Under the pieces are notes generated by a model. That model made no database searches. It saw nothing but the letters and a program-made list of their open reading frames with translations, and had not been told where the DNA came from. A stretch of DNA of 64,000 nt, taken from NCBI RefSeq assembly GCF_900129935.1, contig NZ_FQXJ01000004.1, positions 1 through 64,000 on the forward strand, written 5' to 3'. The position numbers and the translations under genes were made by a program. How positions within the stretch are numbered: the first letter of the stretch is position 1; the number at the start of each line of letters is the position of its first letter. The DNA is from Desulfosporosinus lacus DSM 15449. GTDB lineage: Bacteria > Bacillota > Desulfitobacteriia > Desulfitobacteriales > Desulfitobacteriaceae. Below are positions 35,561-44,371 of the stretch, one piece after another.

Positions 35561-35596
35561 CACTGGGTGCTTTTTCTAGCCCCAGTGACTTTTTTA
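35561..35596 (+). terminator. Terminator-like hairpin in the gpr upstream region
   Basis: CACTGGG / CCCAGTG with a 13-base loop followed by ACTTTTTT on the plus strand, about 55 bases before gpr. No plus-strand gene lies directly upstream, so it may protect gpr from read-through or form part of its leader. The other 350 bases between rsmD and gpr show no gene or clear promoter. Confidence 0.55.
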
Positions 35597-35651
35597 AAAT
35601 CCGTCATTCTGACACTAATTACACAAATGCATTTAAAGGAGTAAACAAACC

Positions 35652-36638
35652 ATGAAGAAATCGGAACTCTATCAACATCTGAATGTACAACTAGATCTAG
35701 CTGTTGAAGCACATCAGCTCCTGCGAGGAGAAAGCGGGGAAGAAATCCCTGGTGTCCTAATGAATGAACAAGAACTCGAACATGCCAAAGTCACTATTAT
35801 CACAGTTGAAACCGACGAAGGAGTCGAGGCAATAGGAAAACCGAAAGGACACTATATCACCATTGATGCTCCTGAAATTCGCACTAATAATTATGTTGTT
35901 CATGAGGATATTACTCATGTACTTGCAGACAGATTAATTGAACTAATGAATCTTAAGGAAGACGCCAGCATCTTGATCGTCGGATTAGGTAACTGGAATG
36001 CCACACCCGATGCTTTGGGACCTCAAGTCATTGACAAAACAATGGTAACTCGCCACCTATACCAACTCTCACCTGACGAATTAAAAGGGCAACTCCGAAA
36101 AATTAGTGCCATTGCACCAGGTGTATTGGGACTTACCGGAATTGAAACCGCTGAAATCATTCGTGGTCTTGTAGAGCACGTCAAGCCGGATTTAGTAATT
36201 GCTATTGATGCTCTGGCAGCTAGCTCTTTAGAACGTATTGGGACAAGCATTCAACTTGCTGATACTGGCATTCATCCAGGTTCAGGTGTTGGAAACCGAA
36301 GAGCTGGAATTACTGAAGAAACAATAGGGTGTAAGGTTATTGCCATTGGACTTCCAACAGTTGTCAATGCTGGGGTCATTGCCCACGATGTTGTTGAAGG
36401 TGTGTTTAAAGAATTTGTTACCAGCCCTAAACTCTATCAACTTTATAAGGGCATAAAACCCGAAGTATTTAGTCAAATCATTGATGATGTGCTTTCTCCG
36501 TTTCAAGGAAATTTGATGGTTACACCTAAAGAAATTGACTCTCTAATAAAAACCGTCGCAAAAATAATTGCAGGTGCTTTGGCTATCAGCCTGCATCCGG
36601 GAATCGATCGGGAAGACTATGAGAGATATTTGCAGTAG
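35652..36638 (+). CDS. gpr: Germination protease GPR
   Basis: GPR is the aspartate-type protease that degrades small acid-soluble spore proteins during germination. It is made as a zymogen in the forespore. The 328-residue protein has the short N-terminal propeptide region (SELYQHLNVQLDLAVEAHQ), TVETDEGVEAIGKPKGHYITIDAPEIR, VGLGNWNATPDALGPQVID and DLVIAIDALAASSLERIGTSIQLADTGIHPGSG, all typical. A GGAG ribosome binding site precedes the ATG. A short SASP-like gene lies on the opposite strand just downstream. Confidence 0.96.
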   Translation: MKKSELYQHLNVQLDLAVEAHQLLRGESGEEIPGVLMNEQELEHAKVTIITVETDEGVEAIGKPKGHYITIDAPEIRTNNYVVHEDITHVLADRLIELMNLKEDASILIVGLGNWNATPDALGPQVIDKTMVTRHLYQLSPDELKGQLRKISAIAPGVLGLTGIETAEIIRGLVEHVKPDLVIAIDALAASSLERIGTSIQLADTGIHPGSGVGNRRAGITEETIGCKVIAIGLPTVVNAGVIAHDVVEGVFKEFVTSPKLYQLYKGIKPEVFSQIIDDVLSPFQGNLMVTPKEIDSLIKTVAKIIAGALAISLHPGIDREDYERYLQ

Positions 36639-36771
36639 ATTGGGGATGGAATGAATTGCATGTTCACCAAGGCTTCGAGATGTGATTCTTTGGGGTTCTC
36701 CTGATGGTTCTCTTTGAAAGTTCATTTCATTCCTGGATGGGTTACGACGAGGGTTGGGACGTGTGAATGTT

Positions 36772-36815
36772 GGAAAAGGGCCAGGCTTTTTCCAACCTGA
36801 CCCTTTTCCTTATGG
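36772..36815. terminator. Bidirectional terminator between gpr and the SASP-like gene
   Basis: GGAAAAGGGCCAGG / CCTGACCCTTTTCC, 13 of 14 pairs, ten-base loop, flanked by short T-rich sequence on both strands. The 130 bases before it, after gpr, hold an inverted pair GGAATGAA / TTCATTCC but no gene. Confidence 0.65.
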
Positions 36816-36816
36816 A

Positions 36817-36945
36817 TTATTGTTGTGGGGAATTAGGAAAACTTTTGTGTTTTCGATTTGCAATCCCAATCTCTTGAGCAACCTCATACTTGAACTTCTC
36901 TAATTCGGGTGTCAGTTGAACCATAGGTTTAGTTAACTTAGCCAA
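36817..36945 (-). CDS. Truncated alpha/beta-type small acid-soluble spore protein-like
   Basis: A 42-residue open frame with a TTG start seven bases after a perfect AAGGAGGGG ribosome binding site. KPMVQLTPELEKFKYEVAQEIGI (two overlapping parts: KPMVQLTPELEKF and KFKYEVAQEIGI) resembles the first conserved half of alpha/beta SASPs, including the region cut by GPR. The second half, with the conserved GNLTSRQ-GSVGG-type motif, is missing; the frame ends NRKHKSFPNSPQQ and no continuation is seen in other frames. Location next to gpr supports a spore link. It may be a decayed gene or a reduced protein. Confidence 0.65.
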   Translation of the reverse strand: MAKLTKPMVQLTPELEKFKYEVAQEIGIANRKHKSFPNSPQQ

Positions 36946-36977
36946 AGCTTAACCCCTCCTTAGACTTCATTTTTAAA

Positions 36978-37003
36978 GACAGCGGACCTGCTTCGCCGCT
37001 GTC
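36978..37003 (-). other. GC-rich hairpin upstream of the SASP-like gene
   Basis: GACAGCGG / CCGCTGTC with a ten-base loop, followed on the minus strand by TTTAAAAAT. It may end the transcript of the AAA ATPase gene or be part of the leader of the SASP-like gene. The T tract is short. Confidence 0.5.
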
Positions 37004-37094
37004 TCGCCTAGTAAGTTTCCTTCTTTCAGTCTGATCTTATTATTCGACCATTTGATTAAGATCATACTCGGAAATTCTTCCCAAATCTAAGACT

Positions 37095-37847
37095 TCATTC
37101 CATGAGAATGTCTAGCATTTTCTGGGTATTGTTAATAAAAGCACGCATTATTTGATAATGTTCAGTGCCTTCATACTCAACAATTTTAAATCCCTCTTGA
37201 ATCTCGTATATTCGTGCCTGAGGGTAAGCCATAATGATTGGAGAATGCGTAGCAATAATAAATTGGGAACCTTGTTGAACCAATTCATGTATTCTCACAA
37301 TCATCGACATTTGCCTTGAAGGGGATAAAGCGGCTTCTGGTTCATCCAGAATATATAGCCCTTTCCCTCTGAATTTATTTTGGAAAACTGCAAAGAAGGA
37401 CTCTCCATGTGATTGTTCATGAAGAGATTGCCCTCCATAGGAGTCGATCAAAGGTGGTCCAAATGAGGGTTCAGAATCCAATTTATCAATATTTGTCGCC
37501 AAATTATAGAAGCTTTCCGCTCGTAAGAAAAAGCCATCTTCTGGTTTTCTTAATCCTTTGATTAGCTTAATATATCTATTCAAGTGGGAATGAGTAGCTC
37601 TAGATGAAAAATTGAAGTTCTTAGTTCCCCCTTCAGCATTAAAGCCATAGGCAACTGCAATTGATTCCAATACAGTTGACTTCCCTGAACCATTTTCACC
37701 AACAATAAATGTTACTTGGGGATGAAATGACAGTGATTCTAAATTCTTGATAGCCGCTAAATTGAAAGGATATTCGGTGAATGAGGGAACGGTATCTCGA
37801 CTTAATTCGATAGATCTTATGAACTGATCTGATCTTCTTGATCCCAT
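37095..37847 (-). CDS. AAA family (ABC-type fold) ATPase, function unknown
   Basis: A 250-residue stand-alone SMC/ABC-like ATPase. Walker A is FIVGENGSGKST (about residue 48), an ABC-signature-like SHGESFFAVFQNKF follows, Walker B is GLYILDEPEAALS and the H-loop ATHSPIIMAYP is near the C-terminus. No membrane, nuclease or coiled-coil region is present. It begins 12 bases after recG and may be co-transcribed. Such lone ATPases are common in Firmicutes and their role is unknown. The ATG with GGAGG eight bases upstream is used. Confidence 0.85.
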   Translation of the reverse strand: MGSRRSDQFIRSIELSRDTVPSFTEYPFNLAAIKNLESLSFHPQVTFIVGENGSGKSTVLESIAVAYGFNAEGGTKNFNFSSRATHSHLNRYIKLIKGLRKPEDGFFLRAESFYNLATNIDKLDSEPSFGPPLIDSYGGQSLHEQSHGESFFAVFQNKFRGKGLYILDEPEAALSPSRQMSMIVRIHELVQQGSQFIIATHSPIIMAYPQARIYEIQEGFKIVEYEGTEHYQIMRAFINNTQKMLDILME

Positions 37848-37859
37848 CTCCAAGACCTC

Positions 37860-40376
37860 CTAATGCACCCCTATATCCTCTGGAGGAAATCTTTTCAGTA
37901 CTTCTTTGAAAAGCAGTTCAAATCTTTCAGGATTTTGCAAGGCTTTTTGGGTCATCTCATAAGCCTTCTCCACAAGCTGTCCGTCTCGGGAAAGATCAGC
38001 AAGGCGTAATTCGGCTATGCCATGCTGTCTAGTCCCTAATAACTCCCCTGTTCCACGCAGGCGCATATCTTCTTCCGCTATTTTAAATCCATCTTCAGTT
38101 AGGCATAAAATATCCAAACGGCGACTGTCTTTGTTTCCCGCCAACAAAAAGCAATAAGATTGCTCACTCCCCCGTCCAACACGTCCTCTAAGTTGATGTA
38201 ACTGGGCAAGGCCGAATCGTTCTGCAGATTCTATTACCATAACTGAGGCATTTGGAACATTCACTCCAACTTCCACCACAGTTGTGGCAACCAAAATATC
38301 AATTTCCCCTGCATTAAAGCTCTTCATAATTTCTTCTTTTTCAGCGCCCTTCATTTTTCCATGCAAAAGGGCGATGCGATGGTCCGGAAATCTCACTTGT
38401 AAATCTGTTGTTCTCTGTGTCGCGGAAATGAGATCGAGGGTTTCTGATTCGTCTACCAATGGACAGACTACATAAATTTGCCTTCCTAGATTGATTTGCT
38501 CGTCTAGGAATTTCTCCATTTTTGGACGGGAACGTTCTGATAATTTACGGGTAATGATCGACTTTCTGCCTACTGGCATCTCATCAAGCACCGAGAGCTG
38601 CAAATCTCCATAAAGCGTTAAGGCCAAGGTTCTTGGTATGGGTGTGGCAGTAAGAACTAAAACGTGAGGACTCTCACCTTTGCTCTGAAGCATTGTACGT
38701 TGCCGTACGCCAAAGCGATGTTGTTCATCAGTTACCGCAAGACCCAGGGCCTTAAACACGACCGTTTCTTGGATAAGGGCATGAGTTCCTACCACGACTT
38801 GCGCCTGACCATTTTCAATCATTGCAAGTGTACTCTCTCTTAACCCTTTATTCTGACTGCCAATCAAACAAACTACGCTGATCCCCAAAGGAGTGAACAC
38901 TTTCTCAAGCGATTGAAAATGCTGTAATGCTAGAATTTCCGTGGGGGCCATCATAGCCCCTTGATACCCTGAACCTACTGCGCGTAACAGAGCGGCCATG
39001 GCAACCGCCGTCTTACCAGACCCAACATCCCCTTGGACCAAGCGAGCCATCCCTTGCGGTTTAGCTAAATCTTGGAATATTTCTCTAATAACACGTTGCT
39101 GAGCTATCGTTAGTTGAAAAGGCAAAGCTTTATAAAAACTCTGGATCAACTCATCTCCACCTAACAAAGGAGGGCTTCCCTGGCGTACCATGCCTTGGCG
39201 AAGTCCAGCTACCGCTAATTGCAAAAAGAGAATCTCTTCCCAGACCAATCGATCCCTCGCTTGGGAGAGACTGGCATAATTCTTCGGGAAATGAATCTCT
39301 CGATGGGCTAAGGGGCGCTCCATCCACTGTCTTAAAACTTCTTGAGGCAAGATCTCTGGAAATTCTTCCTCCACCTGCCCCAAAACACCTTGAATTAAAC
39401 CACGTATTACTTTGGAGGATAAGCGTGCCGTTTCTGAATAAACCGGTAAAATTGTTTGGGCACCTAGGTCAGAAACATCCGTGCGACTATTTACACCAGC
39501 CTTTTCAATATCCGTTACTAAAATTTCAGGTGTTTGTTGCTGCCAACGGACCTTTCCCGTAATTAATACTTGTGTTCCTACCGGATATTGTTTGAGGATA
39601 AATGGTTGATTAAACCAAGTTGCGTGAATGAAGCTCCCAGCTTGCTCGATACTTAACTTCACAACTTTCATCTTTCCGCTCGTCACATGCCCAGCTGCTA
39701 CTTTTCCCTCTACTGTGGCCAACTCACCATCTTTTAGCTCAGCTATCATGCGCTTGCGGCGATCTTCATACCGACGAGGATAATACTTTAGCAAGTCTAT
39801 TATATTATGTATCCCAAGCTGTTCAAGTTGCCTGGCTCTTTCAGGACCAACCCCTTTAAGGAATTGTAAAGGCCTCGTTCGCAAAGACGTGCTTTTGCTT
39901 TTTGAACCTTTTGAGCCCTCAGGGGAAGGTTTAGGACTTTCTCTTTTTTCTTCAACATTCTGGTTTATTTGAAATTCAAATGTTGTGTTTGTCTGTTCAG
40001 GGGGTATTTGAAGGTAGCCTTTCACGTCTGCTTTTCTATCGAATATTTCTTGTTTCTTGTGTATTCGATCTTCTAGCGGTGATTGACTTTGCCCTAAAGC
40101 ATCCTGAGCTTCAATCGTTATTTCTTGCAGGAAGCGTCGAAGTTCGGAAAAAGCCTCTCTGCGACGGAGCGGATTCAGAGTTAGATAGTTCTGAGCCAAC
40201 TTTCTCAACAAATCCATATCCTTTTGGGGAAACAGCTTTTCAAGTCTGGGAAGAATCCCGCGCAAAAAAGAATTAAATCCACCCAACACCCCGGCATTTG
40301 TAAAGCCCTGTCTTTCTTCTGCCAGAAGTGCCCTTTGGAAATTGTTTAAAACTAATTGAACCTCTGTAAGCTTCAT
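37860..40376 (-). CDS. recG: ATP-dependent DNA helicase RecG, with N-terminal extension
   Basis: RecG regresses stalled replication forks and processes recombination intermediates. The wedge/OB domain begins at about residue 168 (LQFLKGVGPERARQLEQLG), followed by Walker A LVQGDVGSGKTAVAMAAL, the DEQHRFG box, ATPIPRTLALTLYGDL and RGRVGRGSEQSYC. The protein has 838 residues against roughly 680-700 usual; the extra 165 at the N-terminus are helical to about residue 100, then a Lys/Ser/Pro-rich linker. Start is shared as ATGA with the sdaAA stop. Confidence 0.95.
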   Translation of the reverse strand: MKLTEVQLVLNNFQRALLAEERQGFTNAGVLGGFNSFLRGILPRLEKLFPQKDMDLLRKLAQNYLTLNPLRRREAFSELRRFLQEITIEAQDALGQSQSPLEDRIHKKQEIFDRKADVKGYLQIPPEQTNTTFEFQINQNVEEKRESPKPSPEGSKGSKSKSTSLRTRPLQFLKGVGPERARQLEQLGIHNIIDLLKYYPRRYEDRRKRMIAELKDGELATVEGKVAAGHVTSGKMKVVKLSIEQAGSFIHATWFNQPFILKQYPVGTQVLITGKVRWQQQTPEILVTDIEKAGVNSRTDVSDLGAQTILPVYSETARLSSKVIRGLIQGVLGQVEEEFPEILPQEVLRQWMERPLAHREIHFPKNYASLSQARDRLVWEEILFLQLAVAGLRQGMVRQGSPPLLGGDELIQSFYKALPFQLTIAQQRVIREIFQDLAKPQGMARLVQGDVGSGKTAVAMAALLRAVGSGYQGAMMAPTEILALQHFQSLEKVFTPLGISVVCLIGSQNKGLRESTLAMIENGQAQVVVGTHALIQETVVFKALGLAVTDEQHRFGVRQRTMLQSKGESPHVLVLTATPIPRTLALTLYGDLQLSVLDEMPVGRKSIITRKLSERSRPKMEKFLDEQINLGRQIYVVCPLVDESETLDLISATQRTTDLQVRFPDHRIALLHGKMKGAEKEEIMKSFNAGEIDILVATTVVEVGVNVPNASVMVIESAERFGLAQLHQLRGRVGRGSEQSYCFLLAGNKDSRRLDILCLTEDGFKIAEEDMRLRGTGELLGTRQHGIAELRLADLSRDGQLVEKAYEMTQKALQNPERFELLFKEVLKRFPPEDIGVH

Positions 40377-41236
40377 AGGAAATCAGCCTGAATCCGGCGG
40401 CCCGTTGGGGTAACTGCAAGGCCCCCTTGTGCTGTTTCCTTTAATGCACAGGGCATTTGTTTTCCGATCTGGCCCATTGTATCGATAACCTCATCAATCG
40501 GAATCGCACTCTTCACACCTGAAAGCACCATTTCAGCCGCTGCTAGTGCTATCGCAGCTCCCGTAGCATTTCGTTTAACACAGGGAACTTCAACAAGTCC
40601 ACCTACAGGGTCACAGACCAAACCTAGCATTGATTTCATGGCAATCGCCGCAGCATCGGCCGCCTGTCTCGGAGATCCTCCGGCTAATTCCACTGCCGCC
40701 GCTGCAGCCATAGCCGCTGCTGATCCGATTTCGGCCTGACATCCGCCCTCAGCTCCAGAAACACTGGCTCGTTCAGTAAGGATCATTCCCAATCCCGCAG
40801 CCGTGAAGAGAGCAAGTATGAGATCATGCTCTGAAACTTTACAGGTCTCCTCGACCGTAAATAAAACCGCTGGAAGCACTCCACAAGAACCTGCAGTCGG
40901 TGCAGCTACGATTTTACCCATACAAGCATTGACCTCAGCCACCGCAAGTGCCTTAGCAATGGCACCGCTTATTTGGTCACCGACCAGACTGATGCCCTTT
41001 TTCCTGCGATCTTCGACTTTAGCCGCGTCACCGCCTACCAACCCAGATAATGAACGTCGTTTCCCGATTAACCCTGCTTCAACGGACTCCCTCATCACTT
41101 TTAAGTTAGTGCTCATACGTTGGAATAGCTCTTGCTCCGTTTGTTCCAGTTCTTCTATCTGGTCTTGGAGTATAACTTCACTTAGTTTTATTCCTTTAGT
41201 TTCAGCCTCAATAACCCAATCTTCATAGGCTCGCAT
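40373..41236 (-). CDS. sdaAA: L-serine dehydratase, alpha subunit
   Basis: The catalytic subunit of the oxygen-sensitive [4Fe-4S] serine dehydratase, which makes pyruvate and ammonia from L-serine. Iron ligands lie among AAPTAGSCGVLPAVLF, GAEGGCQAEIGSA and GLVCDPVGGLVEVPCVKRN. The 287-residue start follows AGGAGG; ten upstream codons are open. It follows sdaAB by 16 bases. The split two-gene form is the Gram-positive type. Confidence 0.95.
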   Translation of the reverse strand: MRAYEDWVIEAETKGIKLSEVILQDQIEELEQTEQELFQRMSTNLKVMRESVEAGLIGKRRSLSGLVGGDAAKVEDRRKKGISLVGDQISGAIAKALAVAEVNACMGKIVAAPTAGSCGVLPAVLFTVEETCKVSEHDLILALFTAAGLGMILTERASVSGAEGGCQAEIGSAAAMAAAAAVELAGGSPRQAADAAAIAMKSMLGLVCDPVGGLVEVPCVKRNATGAAIALAAAEMVLSGVKSAIPIDEVIDTMGQIGKQMPCALKETAQGGLAVTPTGRRIQADFL

Positions 41237-41252
41237 TGAATTTCCTCCTAAA

Positions 41253-41921
41253 TTATAAAGGCTCAACAGCCATTACTTGCTCAATTTTGGGCAATTTTCT
41301 CATTAGATCAAGAACGGCATCGTTAATCGTTTGATCTGTCTCTAGAATCATCAGGGCTTTGGCCCCCCTCTTTTCACGTGAAACCCGCATGCTGGCAATA
41401 TTAATTTGGGCCGTTGCCAGAAGGAGAGTCACTTGGGCGACCAACCCCGGGAGATCCTGGTGCAAAATTACCAGTGTGGGATAGTCCCCTCGAATTTCCA
41501 CTTGAAAGTCATTGATCTTATGAATAACTATAGTTCCTCCCCCAACAGACGAACCGACCACTTGAACCTGGCCACCTGATCTTCCAACTAAATCAAACTT
41601 CACAGTGTTAGGATGAACCTCTCCGAGATCTGCAATTTCATACTTAACTCTTAGACCTCTTTCCTTGGCCAACTTAGGGGCATCTGGTATCCTTTCGTCA
41701 TCAGGAAGCAAGCCTAGAAGTCCTGCGAGTAACGCTAAATCTGTCCCATGCCCCCTCCCCGTTTTTGCAAACGAACCATGCAGAAAAATCGACCCTTCAA
41801 CAGGTTCATCTCCCAAGATTTTTCTAGCCATTCCTCCCAAGCGAACTGCACCAGCTGTGTGTGAACTAGACGGACCAACCATGATAGGTCCAAGAAGATC
41901 AAATACATTACTCTTTCCCAC
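41253..41921 (-). CDS. sdaAB: L-serine dehydratase, beta subunit
   Basis: The partner subunit, with an N-terminal domain (NVFDLLGPIMVGPSSSHTAGAVRL) and a C-terminal ACT domain (TLVILHQDLPGLVAQVTLLLATAQINIASMRVSR) that may sense serine. An in-frame GTG 12 codons further upstream is possible, but it lies only about 15 bases from the fakA terminator. I prefer the GTG behind GGGGGGGAA, giving 222 residues, the usual length. Confidence 0.88.
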   Translation of the reverse strand: MGKSNVFDLLGPIMVGPSSSHTAGAVRLGGMARKILGDEPVEGSIFLHGSFAKTGRGHGTDLALLAGLLGLLPDDERIPDAPKLAKERGLRVKYEIADLGEVHPNTVKFDLVGRSGGQVQVVGSSVGGGTIVIHKINDFQVEIRGDYPTLVILHQDLPGLVAQVTLLLATAQINIASMRVSREKRGAKALMILETDQTINDAVLDLMRKLPKIEQVMAVEPL

Positions 41922-41970
41922 AACTTCCCCCCCAATATTAATGGAAAACTTGGCCACACCTGGCCATATA

Positions 41971-42001
41971 AGAAAAAACCTCCGGAAAAATTCCGGAGGT
42001 T
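41971..42001 (-). terminator. Rho-independent terminator after fakA
   Basis: Perfect 11-bp stem AACCTCCGGAA / TTCCGGAGGTT with a three-base loop, followed on the minus strand by TTTTCTTAT. It stands between fakA and sdaAB, so the sda genes need read-through or a promoter inside this short gap. Confidence 0.88.
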
Positions 42002-42004
42002 AAC

Positions 42005-43717
42005 CTATTCCACACCAAAGATATAATAGTAGAGCGGTTGCCTACCGGGATGAACCTCAACTTCGATGCTTGGATTCTCTTCTCGGAGCCAATCCTGGAG
42101 ACGTTCAACCTCTTCAAGTTTTGTATCTTCTCCATAAAATATTGTAACCAAGTCATGGGTTTTCCATTCCATTTTATCCAATGTTGATTGCGCCACTTCA
42201 TATAACGATTTTCCCGTAGAAACTATTACATCTTCAATCAATCCTAATATATCACCATCTGAAATAGTTAAATCCCCATATTGAGAGTCCCTGACAGCAT
42301 AAGTTACTTCCCCGGAGCGAACACTACTTAGCCCTCGTTCCATATTCTTAATATTCGTCTCAGCTTCTCCCTCACTATTAAAACTCAGTAACGCCGAAAT
42401 CCCTTGGGGTATCGATTTACTTGAAATCACATGTACTTCTCGTTCCTGCACAACATCTTTTACTTGACGGGCGGCCATGATGATATTCCCATTGTTCGGC
42501 AAGATAAAAACTTGTCGAGCAGGAACCTTCCGGACTGCCTCAGCAAGATCTTCAGTACTTGGATTCATAGTCTGCCCACCGAACACCACCTCGTCGGCAC
42601 CCAGACTTATAAAGACATCCGCAATTCCCTGACCCATTGCAACGGCTACCACACCAAACTCCTTGAGCGGTTGGCCTTGATGTTCAATTTTCGTGTCAGT
42701 CTGCAAATCCTCCGTTGTCTCATTTTCTTTCATGGCATGGGCCATGTTCTCATTTTGCTCTAACATATTATGGATTTGAACTTGGTGAAGTGAACCCCAT
42801 TGTATGGCATAGTCCAAGATCTTACCTGGATTTTTGACATGCACATGAATTTTTACCACTTCGGACGTCCCTACAACAAGCAGGCAGTCCCCACGGTCTA
42901 ATAAATCTTGTTTCATCTGTTCAACACGCAAATCAGTTCCCTTTACCAAGAATTCTGTGCAATAAGGGTAGTCCAGGTTTTCGATTTGCATAAATTCTTG
43001 TCTTGTTGCAGTAGATCCTTCTACATTTGGCTTTAGCGAACTTTCCGTTTCGCTCATGGTATCTGAAATAGACGTTTCTCCTGTTAATACTGCAATCCAC
43101 CCACCCAAGATTACGAGGAACCCTTGCCCGCCAGCATCAACTACCCCAGCTTGTTTAAGCACGGGCAACATTTCCGGTGTTTTGGCTAGGCTTTTTAATC
43201 CCTTTTGCTCTGCTTCTTGAAGAGTCTCCAGCAGAGATCCACCACTCTTGGCCATGGCTAAGGCTGCTCGCGCTGTCTCCTTCGAAACCGTTAGGATCGT
43301 GCCCTCAACTGGTTTCATGACGGCTTTATAGGCGGTATCTACCCCTGCTTGCAACGCTTGAGCGACTTGAAGAGCATTGGCCGTATTCAACCCTTCCAAA
43401 CCTTTGGCAATACCCCGCAGGAGCTGGGAAAGAATAACCCCTGAATTTCCGCGAGCACCCATTAAAGACCCCATCGAAGCGGCTGCGGCAACTTCTCCGA
43501 TAGATTTGCCAGTTATCTTTTCCGCGTCCCTCGCGGCAGACTGAATCGTTAAGTACATATTCGTTCCAGTATCCCCATCTGGTACAGGAAAGACATTCAG
43601 AGCATCAACCTCATGCTTTTTTAATTCTAGGGCCTTCGCCCCCGATGCCATCATCTGTCTCCATAGTTGTCCGTCTAGAACACTTGTTACCTTTGCAGCT
43701 GCTGGTCTCAAAACCAT
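42005..43717 (-). CDS. fakA: Fatty acid kinase catalytic subunit FakA (YloV, DAK2 domain)
   Basis: FakA phosphorylates fatty acids held by a FakB carrier, feeding exogenous fatty acids to PlsX/PlsY. The N-terminal DhaL/DAK2 domain contains HEVDALNVFPVPDGDTGTNMY and GARGNSGVILSQLLRG (nucleotide and Mg binding), and the C-terminal half (GAD.VVFGGQTMNPSTEDL) is the DegV-like domain. The 570-residue length is near the usual 550. Order rpmB / asp23-fakA-sdaAB-sdaAA-recG follows B. subtilis. No fakB (degV) is in the window. Confidence 0.9.
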   Translation of the reverse strand: MVLRPAAAKVTSVLDGQLWRQMMASGAKALELKKHEVDALNVFPVPDGDTGTNMYLTIQSAARDAEKITGKSIGEVAAAASMGSLMGARGNSGVILSQLLRGIAKGLEGLNTANALQVAQALQAGVDTAYKAVMKPVEGTILTVSKETARAALAMAKSGGSLLETLQEAEQKGLKSLAKTPEMLPVLKQAGVVDAGGQGFLVILGGWIAVLTGETSISDTMSETESSLKPNVEGSTATRQEFMQIENLDYPYCTEFLVKGTDLRVEQMKQDLLDRGDCLLVVGTSEVVKIHVHVKNPGKILDYAIQWGSLHQVQIHNMLEQNENMAHAMKENETTEDLQTDTKIEHQGQPLKEFGVVAVAMGQGIADVFISLGADEVVFGGQTMNPSTEDLAEAVRKVPARQVFILPNNGNIIMAARQVKDVVQEREVHVISSKSIPQGISALLSFNSEGEAETNIKNMERGLSSVRSGEVTYAVRDSQYGDLTISDGDILGLIEDVIVSTGKSLYEVAQSTLDKMEWKTHDLVTIFYGEDTKLEEVERLQDWLREENPSIEVEVHPGRQPLYYYIFGVE

Positions 43718-43735
43718 ATCCCCCTAATCTTTTAC

Positions 43736-44092
43736 CTACTCTAAAACGCGAACACCTTTTACGTTCACATTCACTTGGGATACGTTTAATCCCGTAAGCT
43801 TCTCAGTGGTATAACGAACGCGCTCCATAACACTAGCGGCAACTTCAGAAATCTTAACGCCGTATCCAACGATGATATAAAGATCAATAACAACTTCATT
43901 GTTATTAATGGTAACCACCACACCACGGGCCAAATTCTCCCGTCGCAACAAATCGGCTACTCCATCCGTAATTTTACGTGAAGCCATACCGACTAAGCCG
44001 TAACACTCAACCGCCGTAGCACCTGCAATCGTGGAAATGACTTCTTCAGAGATTTCAATTTTACCTAAATGATTAATGATTTCTTTTCCCAT
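43736..44092 (-). CDS. Asp23/Gls24 family envelope stress protein (YloU)
   Basis: A 118-residue small protein of the DUF322/Asp23 family, usually encoded before fakA and thought to act at the membrane in envelope stress or as a partner in lipid handling. The conserved ISEEVISTIAGATAVECYGLVGM and VIDLYIIVGYGVKISEVAASV segments are clear. The ATG chosen follows GGAGGG. The frame stays open 23 codons upstream, across the leader. Confidence 0.9.
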   Translation of the reverse strand: MGKEIINHLGKIEISEEVISTIAGATAVECYGLVGMASRKITDGVADLLRRENLARGVVVTINNNEVVIDLYIIVGYGVKISEVAASVMERVRYTTEKLTGLNVSQVNVNVKGVRVLE

Positions 44093-44304
44093 ATAAGGAC
44101 CCTCCCCTTCCGGTATCGTCCACGTTGAACTTATTCTACCAAGGAAATGAAAAATGTTCAAAGAAAAAGTGAAAAAAATTCAATAGAACTCTTAGTATTT
44201 CTTCATATGATGAAATAAATTCCAAATTCCAGGCGAATTGGCCCTAACTCAATCCTTCTAAATAGGAACTCCAAGGATATTTAAGAAAAATCCGCTAAGG
44301 AACC

Positions 44305-44333
44305 TTGCCAACCAGCAAGAGTTTTGATAAAAT
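44305..44333 (+). promoter_or_regulatory. Sigma-A promoter of rpmB
   Basis: TTGCCA, 17 bases, TAAAAT on the plus strand, about 40 bases before rpmB. The 210 bases from here to asp23 show no gene. Confidence 0.75.
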
Positions 44334-44371
44334 GAATAAGTGTCATTTCGGCTGCAAAGGAGGTTTAGCGC

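Noticed and set aside
37095-37847. Anti-phage defence island around the AAA ATPase
   Set aside because: Neighbours are housekeeping and spore genes; no nuclease, toxin, integrase or second defence gene is nearby.
41922-41957. Longer sdaAB start 12 codons upstream
   Set aside because: It would begin about 15 bases after the fakA terminator with a weak binding site, and adds residues outside the usual family N-terminus.
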